Virus record (IMG/VR): IMGVR_UViG_3300044940_000576
Location: 1-24,321 of that record
Reading direction: 5' to 3' (one strand)
Length of the DNA stretch: 24,321 bases
Source: a virus
The notes below the pieces were generated by a model that did not search any database, was not told the origin of the DNA, and saw only the letters and a list, made by a program, of their open reading frames with translations. The translations under genes and the position numbers were made by a program. Position 1 is the first letter of the stretch, and every line of letters begins with the position of its first letter. Positions 1 through 7,862 of the stretch are shown here, one piece after another.

Positions 1-50
1 GTAAAATAATGGTAAAATAATGGTAAAATAATGGTAAAATAATGGTAAAA
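1..50 (+). repeat. 11-bp tandem array carrying repeated start codons upstream of terL
   Basis: Four perfect copies of gtaaaataatg (1-11, 12-22, 23-33, 34-44) are followed by a six-base partial copy. Each copy ends in ATG, and the ATG of the last copy (42-44) is the terL start. An ATG in any earlier copy reads only Met-Val-Lys and then TAA, because the next copy supplies the stop. The array therefore looks like repeated duplication of the gene's own first codons. It may extend left of the window. Confidence 0.95.
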
Positions 51-1664
51 TTAACCAAAGAACAAGTTGTAAGTAAGTCTATCCCTCTTTTTGTAAAATG
101 GAATGAAATTAAAAATGAAGTAGGTATTCCTATTAATTTCCACAATCATCCATTTTTATTTGACATATACAAAGATTTGTCACCTAAACAAGTATTGCTT
201 AAAGCTCCTCAAGTTGGAGCTACTGTAATGAATATTGTAAAAAGTTTTTGGGTAGCAAAATACTTAAAAAAAGATATTGTTTACACACTTCCTTCTTTTT
301 CTGATGTAAATGATATGGTAGGTGGAAAAATAAACCGTATTATTGCACAAAATCCTATTTTTATGGAATGGGTAAAAGATCACGACACGGTTGCACAAAA
401 AAATGTGGGAGATAATCAAATATATTATCGCGGTACTTGGAGTACAAAACAAGCAATGATGGTGTCGTCAGACTTGAACATACACGACGAAGTGGACGCC
501 TCTAAAGAGGATGTTATTACTCAATACGAAACAAGACTTCAAGCTAAAGCAGGAGGATGGCAATGGTATTTTTCTCATCCTCTTTTGCCTAATTCTGGTG
601 TAGATAAATATTGGCAATTATCAGACCAAAAAGAATGGTTTGTAATTTGTCCACAGTGTGGGAAAAAACAATACTTAAAGTTTCCCGATAATATTGATAT
701 GGATAGGGGTATATATATTTGCAGAAATTGTAAAAAAGAACTTTCTGATGATGATAGACGAAGGGGGAAATGGGTACAAAAATACAAAAACAGAGAATAC
801 AGTGGATACCATATATCGCAAATGATGTGCCCTTGGATAAGTGCACAAAAAATAATTGATGACTATAAAACAAAAGACGAGCAGTATTTTTATAATTATG
901 TTCTTGGATTGCCGTATGTAGGAGGTGATAATTCTGTATCAGAAGAGGTTATTTATCAAAACATAACTGGTGGTGTGCATCCACAAAGAGGTAGAATTAT
1001 TATAGGACTTGATACAGGACTTCCTAGTTGGTTTGTTATGGGAAATGAATATGGATTGTTTTATAATGGAAGCACAAACGATTATGAAACAACAATGGAT
1101 ATTCTTCTTCAACGCTACCCGAAAGCTGTTCTTTTTGCTGACCAAGGAGGAGATTTGATAGGAATACGAAAATTACGGGAAAAATATAAAGGAAGAGTGT
1201 TTCTTGTTCATTATCGGACCGATAGAAAGACATATAATCTTATGTCGTGGGGAAAGGGGGAGGAGTATGGGAATGTTATTGTTGATAGAAATAGAATGAT
1301 ACAGATTGTTATTGATGAACTTAAAGAAAAACGAATACCTCTTTATGGAACAAAAGAAGATTGGGCTATTGTTGCTAAGCATTTTTCAAACATATATCGT
1401 GTTGCAGAAGAAAACGGTCTTGGGGTAAAACAATATAAATGGGAACGAAATGGTGATGATCATACTGTCCATAGTATTGTTTATTTTAGAGTTGGTATGG
1501 CAAGGTTTGGAGGTACACAAGAAGGAAACATTATTTCTTCAAACATAGAAGGGGTAGATGAGATAAAAGAAGTACCTCGTGTAGGTTTTTCTCAAGAAAT
1601 GAAAGCACCTGATATTGATATGAAAAAAATACTTACAAGTCAAAACGATGATTGGAGATTGTAG
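42..1664 (+). CDS. terL: Terminase large subunit (GpA-like packaging ATPase/nuclease)
   Basis: This is the DNA-packaging motor, which uses ATP to drive DNA through the portal and cuts it. The 540 residues show the GpA-type layout. A Walker A-like loop KAPQVGATV lies at about 54-62, and a Walker B segment ending in IHDE at 147-150. A four-cysteine zinc ribbon (C203, C206, C227, C230) separates the ATPase and nuclease domains. RNase H-like nuclease acidic positions are visible at D324 (IGLDTG), D367 (LFADQGGD) and DDH at 472-474. The start is the last ATG of the upstream repeat; there is no Shine-Dalgarno sequence. Portal and scaffold follow, the usual packaging order. No small terminase gene is visible, so it would lie to the left. 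Confidence 0.93.
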   Translation: MVKLTKEQVVSKSIPLFVKWNEIKNEVGIPINFHNHPFLFDIYKDLSPKQVLLKAPQVGATVMNIVKSFWVAKYLKKDIVYTLPSFSDVNDMVGGKINRIIAQNPIFMEWVKDHDTVAQKNVGDNQIYYRGTWSTKQAMMVSSDLNIHDEVDASKEDVITQYETRLQAKAGGWQWYFSHPLLPNSGVDKYWQLSDQKEWFVICPQCGKKQYLKFPDNIDMDRGIYICRNCKKELSDDDRRRGKWVQKYKNREYSGYHISQMMCPWISAQKIIDDYKTKDEQYFYNYVLGLPYVGGDNSVSEEVIYQNITGGVHPQRGRIIIGLDTGLPSWFVMGNEYGLFYNGSTNDYETTMDILLQRYPKAVLFADQGGDLIGIRKLREKYKGRVFLVHYRTDRKTYNLMSWGKGEEYGNVIVDRNRMIQIVIDELKEKRIPLYGTKEDWAIVAKHFSNIYRVAEENGLGVKQYKWERNGDDHTVHSIVYFRVGMARFGGTQEGNIISSNIEGVDEIKEVPRVGFSQEMKAPDIDMKKILTSQNDDWRL

Positions 1665-1728
1665 CAATACACAATAGTATTGTACAACAACTCTTGTTGC
1701 AATAGAAAATACATAGTATAATTTATTT
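1665..1728 (+). promoter_or_regulatory. Promoter for leaderless portal mRNA, with two small hairpins
   Basis: A -35-like TTGTTG (1694-1699), a 17-nt spacer and a perfect TATAAT (1717-1722) are followed by six bases and then the portal ATG at 1729. A transcript from this promoter would start at or next to the A of ATG. Upstream are two 6-bp hairpins: CAATAC/GTATTG at 1665-1682 and CAACAA/TTGTTG at 1685-1699. The second overlaps the -35 box. They could be operator half-sites or weak terminators. The promoter call comes from motif and spacing only. Confidence 0.7.
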
Positions 1729-3552
1729 ATGAAAAGCCAATTACTTGAATCATTTTATTCGTTATTAGCAGGAAAAGAAAACAAAACAAAAGGGGGAGAC
1801 AACTTTAATCAAGAAGGAGCTTCTTCTTCATTGCTTCCATTATTTGATGTCAAAAAAGACGATGCTGAGCTTATACAAACAGCTAAAATATGGACCAAAA
1901 CGTGGGATAAAAGTGAGGCAAAAAAGAAAATACACGTTAATGGACAAGAAGCATACGACTATTGGAGAGGAAAACAATTTAGAGATAGCGGAATAACAAG
2001 ACCACTTCAAGACAACATTATTTTTGAGGCGGTAGAAACATTTCTGCCTATGGCAACAAAAAAGAACCCTGAACCTGTTGTAACTTCAGACGGTACTCCT
2101 GAAGGAATAATGCTTGCAGAAAATGTCCACAAGATGCTTGTTTCTCTTGCAGATAAGCTTAACTTGAAAGGAATGCTTAAAAAACAAGCACGAGAATGGC
2201 TTATATGGTACATTGGAATGCTTAAAATAGGTTGGGATTTTGAAAAAAATGAAATAAGTATTGATTTTGTAAAAAGTAAAAAACTCATTCTTGACGAAAA
2301 AGCTGTTTGTGCAAATGGGTATTACTACGGCGAATACATTGGAGAAGTAAAAGACCATTTGAATGCAAAACAGGTGATTGAAAAGTTTAGGTCAATGCCC
2401 GGCTTTACAAAAGAAAAAGAAGATGAAATTAGAGGATATGTCTCTGGATATCTTGGAACAAAACTTGCCTATACAGAGTGGTGGACAAAAGATTATGTAT
2501 TTTGGACATGCAGAGGTACACTTCTTGGAAAATCAAATAATCCATACTGGAATTATGGAACAACAAGAATTGTCACAGATGAATATGGTATTGAAAGAGA
2601 AGAAGAAGTACAAGGAAATAATCATTTTGAAACACGAGAAATACCATATATCCCGCTTGTTGTATTTAATACTGGAGAAATGCCAGTGGATGAAACTTCG
2701 CTTATTGAGCAAGGACTACCACTTCAAGACCTTATCAACAAACGAACACGCCAAATAGACAAAAATGCAGACAATGCAAACTCTGGCATTGTTGTGTCTG
2801 GTGACTATTTCACAAAAGAGGAGGCGGCAGAAGCATCGGAAGCACTTAGAAAAGGTGCAACACTCTATGTCCCTAATGGTGATGTAAATCAAGCATACAA
2901 GCGTGATGTTGGGCAATCGTTGCCTCCATACATATACCAATCTCTTCAAGACTACAGAAATCGTTTTATGGACTTGTTTGGTGTTCGAGGTTCTACTACT
3001 CAAGGAATACAATCTGAAAATACAGTACGAGGAAAAATCCTTGCAAGAACTTCTGATGGCGACCGAATAGGTGGTGGAATATCTGATTTCTTAGAACAAG
3101 TCGCAGATAGAGTGTTTAATTATATGGTCCAAATGATGTATGTTTTCTATGATGAAGAACACGTTGCATCGGTTGTAGGACAAACAAAATCAAATGAGTT
3201 TATAAGGCTTCGTTCTTCTGATTTCAAAAATAAAATTTTTATAACAGTAAAAGAAGGTTCCCTTATTCCTAAAGACCAAATCTCAATAAGAAATGAGGCG
3301 TTGGAATTGTGGGCAGCACAAGCATTAGACCCACTTACGCTCTTTGAGAGACTAGATTTTCCTAATCCAAAAGAGTCGTTAGAAAGACTTATTATGTGGA
3401 AAACAAACCCTATGGGGATGTTCCAAAGCAACGAACAACAAACAGAAGACATAGAAAACATAGAAGACATAGAAAACATAGAAAACACACAAAACATAGA
3501 AGGCATTTCACAAGAAAATCCTAATATTATTTCGCAAGTACCAATCGATTGA
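1729..3552 (+). CDS. Portal protein (head-tail connector)
   Basis: This 607-residue protein is the likely dodecameric portal that forms the capsid vertex through which DNA is packaged and ejected. It has the size and sequence texture of podovirus portals. A helical N-terminal half includes REWLIWYIGMLKIGWDF, and a later helical stem region contains NKRTRQIDKNADNANSG. LPPYIYQSLQDYRNRF and a 'GVRGSTTQG' segment follow. Position directly after terL and before a scaffold-like gene supports the call. The C-terminal tail is acidic and contains a short 18-bp coding repeat (E-D-I-E-N-I). The gene ends in TGA, evidence for the standard code. The start is chosen because TATAAT lies exactly six bases upstream. 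Confidence 0.85.
   Translation: MKSQLLESFYSLLAGKENKTKGGDNFNQEGASSSLLPLFDVKKDDAELIQTAKIWTKTWDKSEAKKKIHVNGQEAYDYWRGKQFRDSGITRPLQDNIIFEAVETFLPMATKKNPEPVVTSDGTPEGIMLAENVHKMLVSLADKLNLKGMLKKQAREWLIWYIGMLKIGWDFEKNEISIDFVKSKKLILDEKAVCANGYYYGEYIGEVKDHLNAKQVIEKFRSMPGFTKEKEDEIRGYVSGYLGTKLAYTEWWTKDYVFWTCRGTLLGKSNNPYWNYGTTRIVTDEYGIEREEEVQGNNHFETREIPYIPLVVFNTGEMPVDETSLIEQGLPLQDLINKRTRQIDKNADNANSGIVVSGDYFTKEEAAEASEALRKGATLYVPNGDVNQAYKRDVGQSLPPYIYQSLQDYRNRFMDLFGVRGSTTQGIQSENTVRGKILARTSDGDRIGGGISDFLEQVADRVFNYMVQMMYVFYDEEHVASVVGQTKSNEFIRLRSSDFKNKIFITVKEGSLIPKDQISIRNEALELWAAQALDPLTLFERLDFPNPKESLERLIMWKTNPMGMFQSNEQQTEDIENIEDIENIENTQNIEGISQENPNIISQVPID
3445..3507 (+). repeat. 18-bp coding tandem repeat in the portal C-terminus
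   Basis: gaagacatagaaaacata occurs at 3445-3462 and 3463-3480, with a diverged third copy at 3481-3498 and a partial copy after it. It encodes a repeated E-D-I-E-N-I. The unit is a multiple of three, so the reading frame is kept, and it lies in the disordered acidic tail where length changes should be tolerated. Confidence 0.9.
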
Positions 3553-3651
3553 TGGTAGTTGCATATATAATAAAATATGTTGTATAATTATTAGCATAAG
3601 GGTTTAACTGAGATGTACCCACCTATAAGGTAAAACAAGCCTGATAAAACA
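3553..3651 (+). promoter_or_regulatory. Promoter and about 60-nt leader of the scaffold/coat genes
   Basis: TTGCAT (3559-3564), an 18-nt spacer and TATAAT (3583-3588) form a good sigma70-like promoter. The -10 is embedded in GTTGTATAAT, a motif that recurs at 13598-13680 and 23398-23407. Unlike most genes here, the scaffold start is about 60 nt further on, giving a real 5' leader. That leader contains a small ACCT-ATA-AGGT hairpin (about 3631-3641) and a GGGT...ACCC pairing. Whether the leader is regulatory is unknown. Confidence 0.6.
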
Positions 3652-4422
3652 ATGTCAAAAGAAATAATAAACGAAGAAGGAATTATAAGAGAAGGAGAAA
3701 TCTTTGATGAATTGCAAGATGATGTGTCAACAGATAAATCATCTTCTTCAGAAGAGGTTACAAATACAGAAGACACCCAATCGCTCAAGGGGGATAATAA
3801 AGATGAGACGCTAGAAAATGAATCTGTTCCTTTTCATAAACACCCACGATTTCAACAGCTTGTAGAAGAGAAAAATAAAGCTCTCGAAAAGATTGCTGAA
3901 CTCGAATCTTATATAAAACCAAATAAAGACAATGTTTTGGAAGAAATCCCGGAAGAGTTTGTCGAATTATTTGGAGACGATAGAGATATATGGGATAAAT
4001 GGAAAAAGCTCAATTCTCGACAAAAAGAAGAAATGGAGAGGGAAATTATTGAAAAAATAAGAACACAAGAACAAGAAGAAATCAAAAAAAAGGAAAACCT
4101 ACAAAAATATGTAGAAAATTCAATAAAATCTCTTCAAGATAAGGGTGAAGTCTTTGATCAAAACGAACTTATAAAGTTTATGATTGAATTTGAAGACAAA
4201 TATGCTCCTATTCTCAACAAAGACGGGAATTATGACTTTGAAAAAGGTCTCGAGCTTATGAAGCAATTAAAACCACAACAAAAAAAAGAAGATACTACTC
4301 CTAAAAAAGAAGTAGCAAAGATTTTGTCTGAAAAAACGAAGCCGTCAACGAATGATAGTGCAGCACTTTCTATAAGAACATTGCGAAACAAATCATTTAC
4401 GACGCTTGCTGAAGAAGACTAA
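3652..4422 (+). CDS. Capsid scaffold-like protein
   Basis: This 256-residue, highly charged protein lies between portal and coat, the standard place for the scaffold that guides procapsid assembly and is absent from the mature head. The N-terminus is acidic and low in complexity. A motif VPFHKHPRFQQLVEEKN near residues 59-75 resembles the 'HPRF' region of scaffolds from related phages. A central coiled coil rich in Glu, Lys and Gln follows, then a basic C-terminus. No protease domain is visible. The start ATG has no Shine-Dalgarno sequence (preceded by gataaaaca). The family assignment rests on position and composition more than on catalytic motifs. Confidence 0.75.
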   Translation: MSKEIINEEGIIREGEIFDELQDDVSTDKSSSSEEVTNTEDTQSLKGDNKDETLENESVPFHKHPRFQQLVEEKNKALEKIAELESYIKPNKDNVLEEIPEEFVELFGDDRDIWDKWKKLNSRQKEEMEREIIEKIRTQEQEEIKKKENLQKYVENSIKSLQDKGEVFDQNELIKFMIEFEDKYAPILNKDGNYDFEKGLELMKQLKPQQKKEDTTPKKEVAKILSEKTKPSTNDSAALSIRTLRNKSFTTLAEED

Positions 4423-4558
4423 ATCCTTACATTACAAAAATCACAAAAACCATTACAAAAATCATTATAAGAAATTATAAGAAATTATAAAAAATTATAA
4501 GAAATTATAAGAAATTATAAGAAATTATAACTAAAAAAATTAAAAATTATCAAAAAAT
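4423..4558 (+). repeat. Tandem repeats upstream of the coat gene (10-bp unit, six copies)
   Basis: After the scaffold stop comes a double copy of a cattacaaaaat-type unit (about 4430-4465). Six head-to-tail copies of gaaattataa follow (4471-4530; the third copy begins with a instead of g), then an A-rich tail to the coat ATG. The 10-bp period is close to one helical turn, so the TTATAA cores lie on one face of the helix. The cores resemble weak -10 boxes, and no other promoter is obvious in this gap. Confidence 0.9.
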
Positions 4559-5578
4559 ATGAACAGATTAGCAACAACAACAAACACAAAGTTGCTCCCT
4601 AAACTTGTAGATACAATTCTACGAGGAAATGTGCTTGCAACTCGTGTACTTACTGCTGCCCAGAAATGGACAACAGAAAGAATTCGAAAGGCTATCAAAA
4701 CCTCTAAAAATGATCAAGGATCATCTTTCTCAGGTTTTGACTCTCTTTCAACATCTGCAGTAAACACAAGACAATATCTTGAATTTACCGCAAAGTTTTA
4801 TCAAATGCCTGTAGTACTTCCTATTACAGAACTTGCTATTAACGAAGCTGATTCAGACCGACGCGTCCGACTTGCAGCAGAAGAAATGGCTTCTTCTGCA
4901 GAAGATATGGCTGATGACATCGGTACAATCTTCTATGGTACAGGAATAGGAAAGGACTTCCTAGGTCTTGGTGCTATCGTTGATGATGGTACACAAGCTC
5001 CTATTTATGGAGGACTTTCACGTGCAACATTCCCAACACTCAAATCAACAGTAACTCCTTCATCAGGAACTATTACACTTGCTAAGATGGCGACACTTTA
5101 CAACGCTATCTCTGATGGAGCTGTAAAGCCTACACTTGGACTTGCAGATCCAACAGTATTTTCTCTTTACGAATCTCTCCTAGAGCCTCGTATTCGAATT
5201 AACGTTACAGTATCTGAAGTACGGGCTATGCAACAAGGACTAGCAGGTACAGCTGGATTTACAGGACTTGATTACAAAGGATTTCCTATCGTTGCTGACC
5301 GAAAAGCAACAGCACAAACACTTTTCTTTGTAAATGAAGACTTCCTAGAATTCCGAGCAATAGAGAAAATGCCAGAATCAGAACCTGTAAACTTTATGGT
5401 TTCAGATATCGAAGGAAATGATTATACAAACGTGAAAGGACTTGGATTCCAATGGACTGGATGGGTAAAACCAGCAGACCAAATGGCACTTGTCGGTCGA
5501 ATAATTCTTGGAGGAGAGTTTTGGTCATCAAACCCTCTAAGACACGGAAAACTTACTGGAATTACATCAGCTGCATAA
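4559..5578 (+). CDS. Major capsid protein (HK97 fold)
   Basis: This 339-residue coat protein builds the icosahedral shell. HK97-like features in order are: an N-terminal arm with 'LVDTILRGNVLATRVL'; an E-loop-like stretch 'SSFSGFDSLSTSAVNTRQYLEFTAKFYQMPVVLP'; a helix 'DRRVRLAAEEMASSAEDMADDIGTIFYGTG'; and the A-domain end 'YKGFPIVADRKATAQTLFFVNEDFLEFRA'. The short arm and central position after the scaffold fit a coat that uses a separate scaffold. The upstream gap is a TTATAA repeat array and there is no Shine-Dalgarno sequence. Codons are biased to a small set, consistent with high expression. Confidence 0.88.
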   Translation: MNRLATTTNTKLLPKLVDTILRGNVLATRVLTAAQKWTTERIRKAIKTSKNDQGSSFSGFDSLSTSAVNTRQYLEFTAKFYQMPVVLPITELAINEADSDRRVRLAAEEMASSAEDMADDIGTIFYGTGIGKDFLGLGAIVDDGTQAPIYGGLSRATFPTLKSTVTPSSGTITLAKMATLYNAISDGAVKPTLGLADPTVFSLYESLLEPRIRINVTVSEVRAMQQGLAGTAGFTGLDYKGFPIVADRKATAQTLFFVNEDFLEFRAIEKMPESEPVNFMVSDIEGNDYTNVKGLGFQWTGWVKPADQMALVGRIILGGEFWSSNPLRHGKLTGITSAA

Positions 5579-5597
5579 GCTTAATTGAGTTATATAT

Positions 5598-6320
5598 ATG
5601 AGTAAAATATCAAATAATGTAACAGCATCACCAGCTTCCCTATTTTCTTCTTCAACAGAAAAGGAAATAAACTTTGGAGCTAAGGCTTTTGATGAAAATG
5701 GAAACAGTTATCGTTATGTGAGAGCTGGTTCAGTAGCACTTGTTCCCGGAACACTTGTTCAGGCACCAGCAGAAATAATTAACCATCAAAACCTTGTTCC
5801 AGCAGCAGCTGCTATTGGTTCAACACAGGTAACAGTAACACTTGGAGCTACAGCAGTAACAGCTGATCAGTACGCTGGTGGGTATGTTGTGGTAACAGTA
5901 GCACCGGGACAAGGATACCGCTATAAGATCAGTGGACACCCTGCAGCAAACGCATCCACAGCAGTAACACTTACTCTTGAAGACCCTATTTTGGTTGCAT
6001 GGACAACGTCTACACGAGTAGACCTTGTAGCAAATCCATATAATAGAGTTATTATCAATCCTGCAACCGCAACGTCTTCACCTGTTGGAGTAGCAATCTT
6101 TGCTATCCCAGCTAATTCGTATGGATGGGTACAGGATGGAGGAGTTGCAAATGTTCTTGCTGACGGTAATATCACTGTAGGAACAAATGTTATTGCATCA
6201 AACGCAATAGCTGGAGCAGTAGAGGCAGGAGCTGACGGTGCTGACCTACAAGCAAATGTCGGTATTGCTTTGACTGGAATTGCAACAGGAGAATACGGAG
6301 CAATAAAACTCAATCTCTAA
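5598..6320 (+). CDS. Capsid decoration or head-fibre-like structural protein
   Basis: A 240-residue protein directly behind the coat gene (19-nt gap). It is Ala-, Val-, Thr- and Gly-rich and predicted mostly beta. The N-terminus 'EKEINFGAKAFDENGNSYRYVRAG' is typical of small head proteins that bind the shell. A beta-rich middle segment (AAIGSTQVTVTLGATAV, VTVAPGQGYRYKISG) is followed by a C-terminal block ending 'TGIATGEYGAIKLNL', reminiscent of trimeric head decoration proteins. It has no enzyme motif. The start has no Shine-Dalgarno sequence and follows ttatatat. Function is inferred from position and composition. Confidence 0.6.
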   Translation: MSKISNNVTASPASLFSSSTEKEINFGAKAFDENGNSYRYVRAGSVALVPGTLVQAPAEIINHQNLVPAAAAIGSTQVTVTLGATAVTADQYAGGYVVVTVAPGQGYRYKISGHPAANASTAVTLTLEDPILVAWTTSTRVDLVANPYNRVIINPATATSSPVGVAIFAIPANSYGWVQDGGVANVLADGNITVGTNVIASNAIAGAVEAGADGADLQANVGIALTGIATGEYGAIKLNL

Positions 6321-6389
6321 TTATTGTTTCTCCACTTTGCCCCAATCGGGGTAAAGATGGGGACGGAATAATTTCCCCTTTATATATAT
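6321..6389 (+). promoter_or_regulatory. G/C-block leader with alternative hairpins
   Basis: In an otherwise AT-rich gap, four C/G blocks occur in order: CCCC (6340-6343), GGGG (6348-6351), GGGG (6359-6362) and CCCC (6375-6378). Blocks 1 and 2 form a hairpin with an AATC loop. Blocks 3 and 4 can pair with each other, or block 4 can pair with block 2 instead. The downstream ATG follows at 6390 after tatatatat. It could limit read-through from the very abundant coat transcript or stabilise an mRNA end; no U-run follows the first hairpin. Confidence 0.55.
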
Positions 6390-6830
6390 ATGAACGAAGA
6401 AATAGTAACATTTACAAATTGGACAACAGAAGACTTCATCGCAGTATGGGGAGGTCAAGAAAGGCTTATAAAAGCAGGAGAAACAATTAACGAGATTAAA
6501 GGAATTGCTGACACATTTGCTTATCATTTAGCTGTTCGAGAACTCAATAAAGAGCGAGGAGACAAAGAAATGGCATCATTCATTCAAGAATACAAAAATC
6601 GAGCTATTAACCAACATAAAGAAGAAAATAGCGAAGCAGAAAATAGCGAAGCAGAAAATAGCGAAGCAGAAAATAGCGAAGCAGAAAATAACAAAGCAGA
6701 AAATGCTGAAGAGGTTGTAGAGCATTCAGAAAGTGTTTTAGATGAGGTTGTGATTGATGTTTCTCCCAAAAAAAGAGGAAGAAAGGCAAAAGTTGACAAA
6801 GAAGAAGTATTTGAGGGACTTGAGGATTAA
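6390..6830 (+). CDS. Small head-region protein with repeat linker and basic tail
   Basis: 146 residues. The N-terminal part (about 1-75: VTFTNWTTEDFIAVWGG, IKAGETI, FAYHLAVRELNKE) resembles small proteins that follow coat genes in podovirus-like phages and are thought to be structural. A central acidic linker (about 78-107) consists of E-N-S-E-A repeats encoded by a 15-bp tandem repeat. The C-terminus has KKRGRKAKVDK, an AT-hook-like basic patch that could touch DNA. The two-base spacing to the next gene implies translation in tandem. The exact role is unknown. Confidence 0.6.
   Translation: MNEEIVTFTNWTTEDFIAVWGGQERLIKAGETINEIKGIADTFAYHLAVRELNKERGDKEMASFIQEYKNRAINQHKEENSEAENSEAENSEAENSEAENNKAENAEEVVEHSESVLDEVVIDVSPKKRGRKAKVDKEEVFEGLED
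6624..6707 (+). repeat. 15-bp coding tandem repeat (E-N-S-E-A)
   Basis: Four perfect copies of gaaaatagcgaagca (6624-6683), a fifth with two changes (6684-6698) and a partial sixth. The unit keeps the frame and encodes an acidic spacer. Perfect identity at synonymous positions points to recent expansion. Confidence 0.97.
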
Positions 6831-6832
6831 AT

Positions 6833-7522
6833 ATGAAACTTCTTTCTCGAAAAGAAATAAAAGAAAGTGAACAATCTGCTTTTTTTGATAGCAATAAACT
6901 TGCAACAGAAACAGCAAAACATCTCAAAAAAATGAATTTGTTTCTCGTTGAGCTAGAGCAAAAAAAACTAGCAAAAATAAAAGAACAAGAAGCGTTTTTT
7001 GAGCAGATTGAAAACGAAAAAGCGTCTCTTATACAAGCTATCAACAGACTAAAAGAAGAAAAAAGTGAGATTGAAAAACCTATACAAATCACTCTTGACA
7101 AAGCAAAAAAAATAAAAGCTGACGCTAAAGATGAGCTTGATAGTGCTTCCCGTCTAAAAGAATTATCTTTGAGGCAATATACAGAAAATATCAAAACAGG
7201 GAAAATGTTAAGAGATATTGTTAAGGAAACAATCAAAACGCTAGACTCTTTCATTGAAATAATTGACACAAACGATAAACAATCGCTTTTGTTTCAAAAA
7301 ACGACTGAATTATTTCCTCTTTTAGAAGAATTACTAGCCCAAAAATCTTCTTTTAAAAAAGAGATGAGCGAATATAAAGCCAAAATAGAAGAAAAAATCA
7401 AAGAAATGGACGCTGAAATAGCAACCATCAAAATTGAAAGAGAAAAAATTGAGAAAGAAAAAGAACATATTTATTCACAACAACAAGCAATCCTTGCGGC
7501 AAAAAAACATTATAAGCTATAA
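6833..7522 (+). CDS. Coiled-coil protein of unknown function
   Basis: 229 residues, almost entirely helical and charged. Long coiled-coil segments run from about 25 to 115 and 170 to 225 (KEEKSEIEKPIQITLDKAKK; EYKAKIEEKIKEMDAEIA). It has no Cys pair, signal peptide, membrane segment or enzyme motif. It starts two bases after the previous stop (ggattaaatATG) and so belongs to the head/late operon. A virion-internal or assembly role is possible but only inferred from position. Its last codons are part of the tandem duplication that follows. Confidence 0.6.
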   Translation: MKLLSRKEIKESEQSAFFDSNKLATETAKHLKKMNLFLVELEQKKLAKIKEQEAFFEQIENEKASLIQAINRLKEEKSEIEKPIQITLDKAKKIKADAKDELDSASRLKELSLRQYTENIKTGKMLRDIVKETIKTLDSFIEIIDTNDKQSLLFQKTTELFPLLEELLAQKSSFKKEMSEYKAKIEEKIKEMDAEIATIKIEREKIEKEKEHIYSQQQAILAAKKHYKL

Positions 7523-7574
7523 TGATATAAGCTATAATGATATGAGCTATAAATATAAGATACAATAAAATTAT
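7511..7574 (+). repeat. 15-bp tandem array across the stop codon of the coiled-coil gene
   Basis: tataagctataatga occurs perfectly at 7511-7525 and 7526-7540, with a diverged third copy at 7541-7555. The first copy contains the last codons and the TAA stop of the upstream gene (7520-7522). Each perfect copy carries TATAAT. Twenty further bases lead to the ATG at 7575. Confidence 0.92.
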
Positions 7575-7862
7575 ATGGCAGAAGCAAAAAGAGACGAAAA
7601 TAGCATAACCATAACACTAGGATATGATGAGATAAACAATACTCCTATTGAAATTGCTATCGATCCTCTTACAAACAGAATACTTGCCGAAGTAATTGCA
7701 GTTTCTCCCGATACACCACCAGTATCGCCTGTAACATTTCCGCGAGATGAAAACGGTATCCCTGTAGGAGGTGTTTATAATGAAACAGACAATATTGTTG
7801 AACCGCTCTATATAGATGCCGATAATGGAGGAATACGAGCTGATGTAATAATAGAAAACTAG
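7575..7862 (+). CDS. Small fibre-module protein with two RDEN repeats
   Basis: 95 residues made of two copies of one module. Copy 1 starts 'KRDENSITITLG' and runs to 'IAIDPLTNRILAEV'; copy 2 starts 'PRDENGIPVGGV' and runs to 'LYIDADNGGIRADVIIEN'. The same module forms the whole of the next protein and the N-terminus of the two large fibres at 8178 and 9993. Such 'RDxN.(V/I)P.L.GV...P..(V/I)DP.T..L.V' segments are seen in tail-fibre proteins of uncultured phages and are probably attachment or shaft modules. No Shine-Dalgarno sequence (aaaattatATG). Confidence 0.65.
   Translation: MAEAKRDENSITITLGYDEINNTPIEIAIDPLTNRILAEVIAVSPDTPPVSPVTFPRDENGIPVGGVYNETDNIVEPLYIDADNGGIRADVIIEN

Noticed and set aside
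4430-4530. CRISPR array
   Set aside because: Units are 10-21 bp without unique spacers of 30-40 bp anywhere in the window, so none of the arrays is a CRISPR.
5921-6313. Minus-strand 130-codon ORF
   Set aside because: Shadow of the decoration-like gene; no promoter or motif.
6607-7269. Minus-strand 220-codon ORF
   Set aside because: It lies opposite two + strand genes with good composition and tight spacing; its product is Ser/Phe/Leu-rich, typical of the antisense of Lys/Glu-rich coding sequence.
7471-7479. DnaA-box-like TTATTCACA
   Set aside because: Matches the loose consensus but lies inside a coding region with no neighbours; expected by chance in AT-rich DNA.
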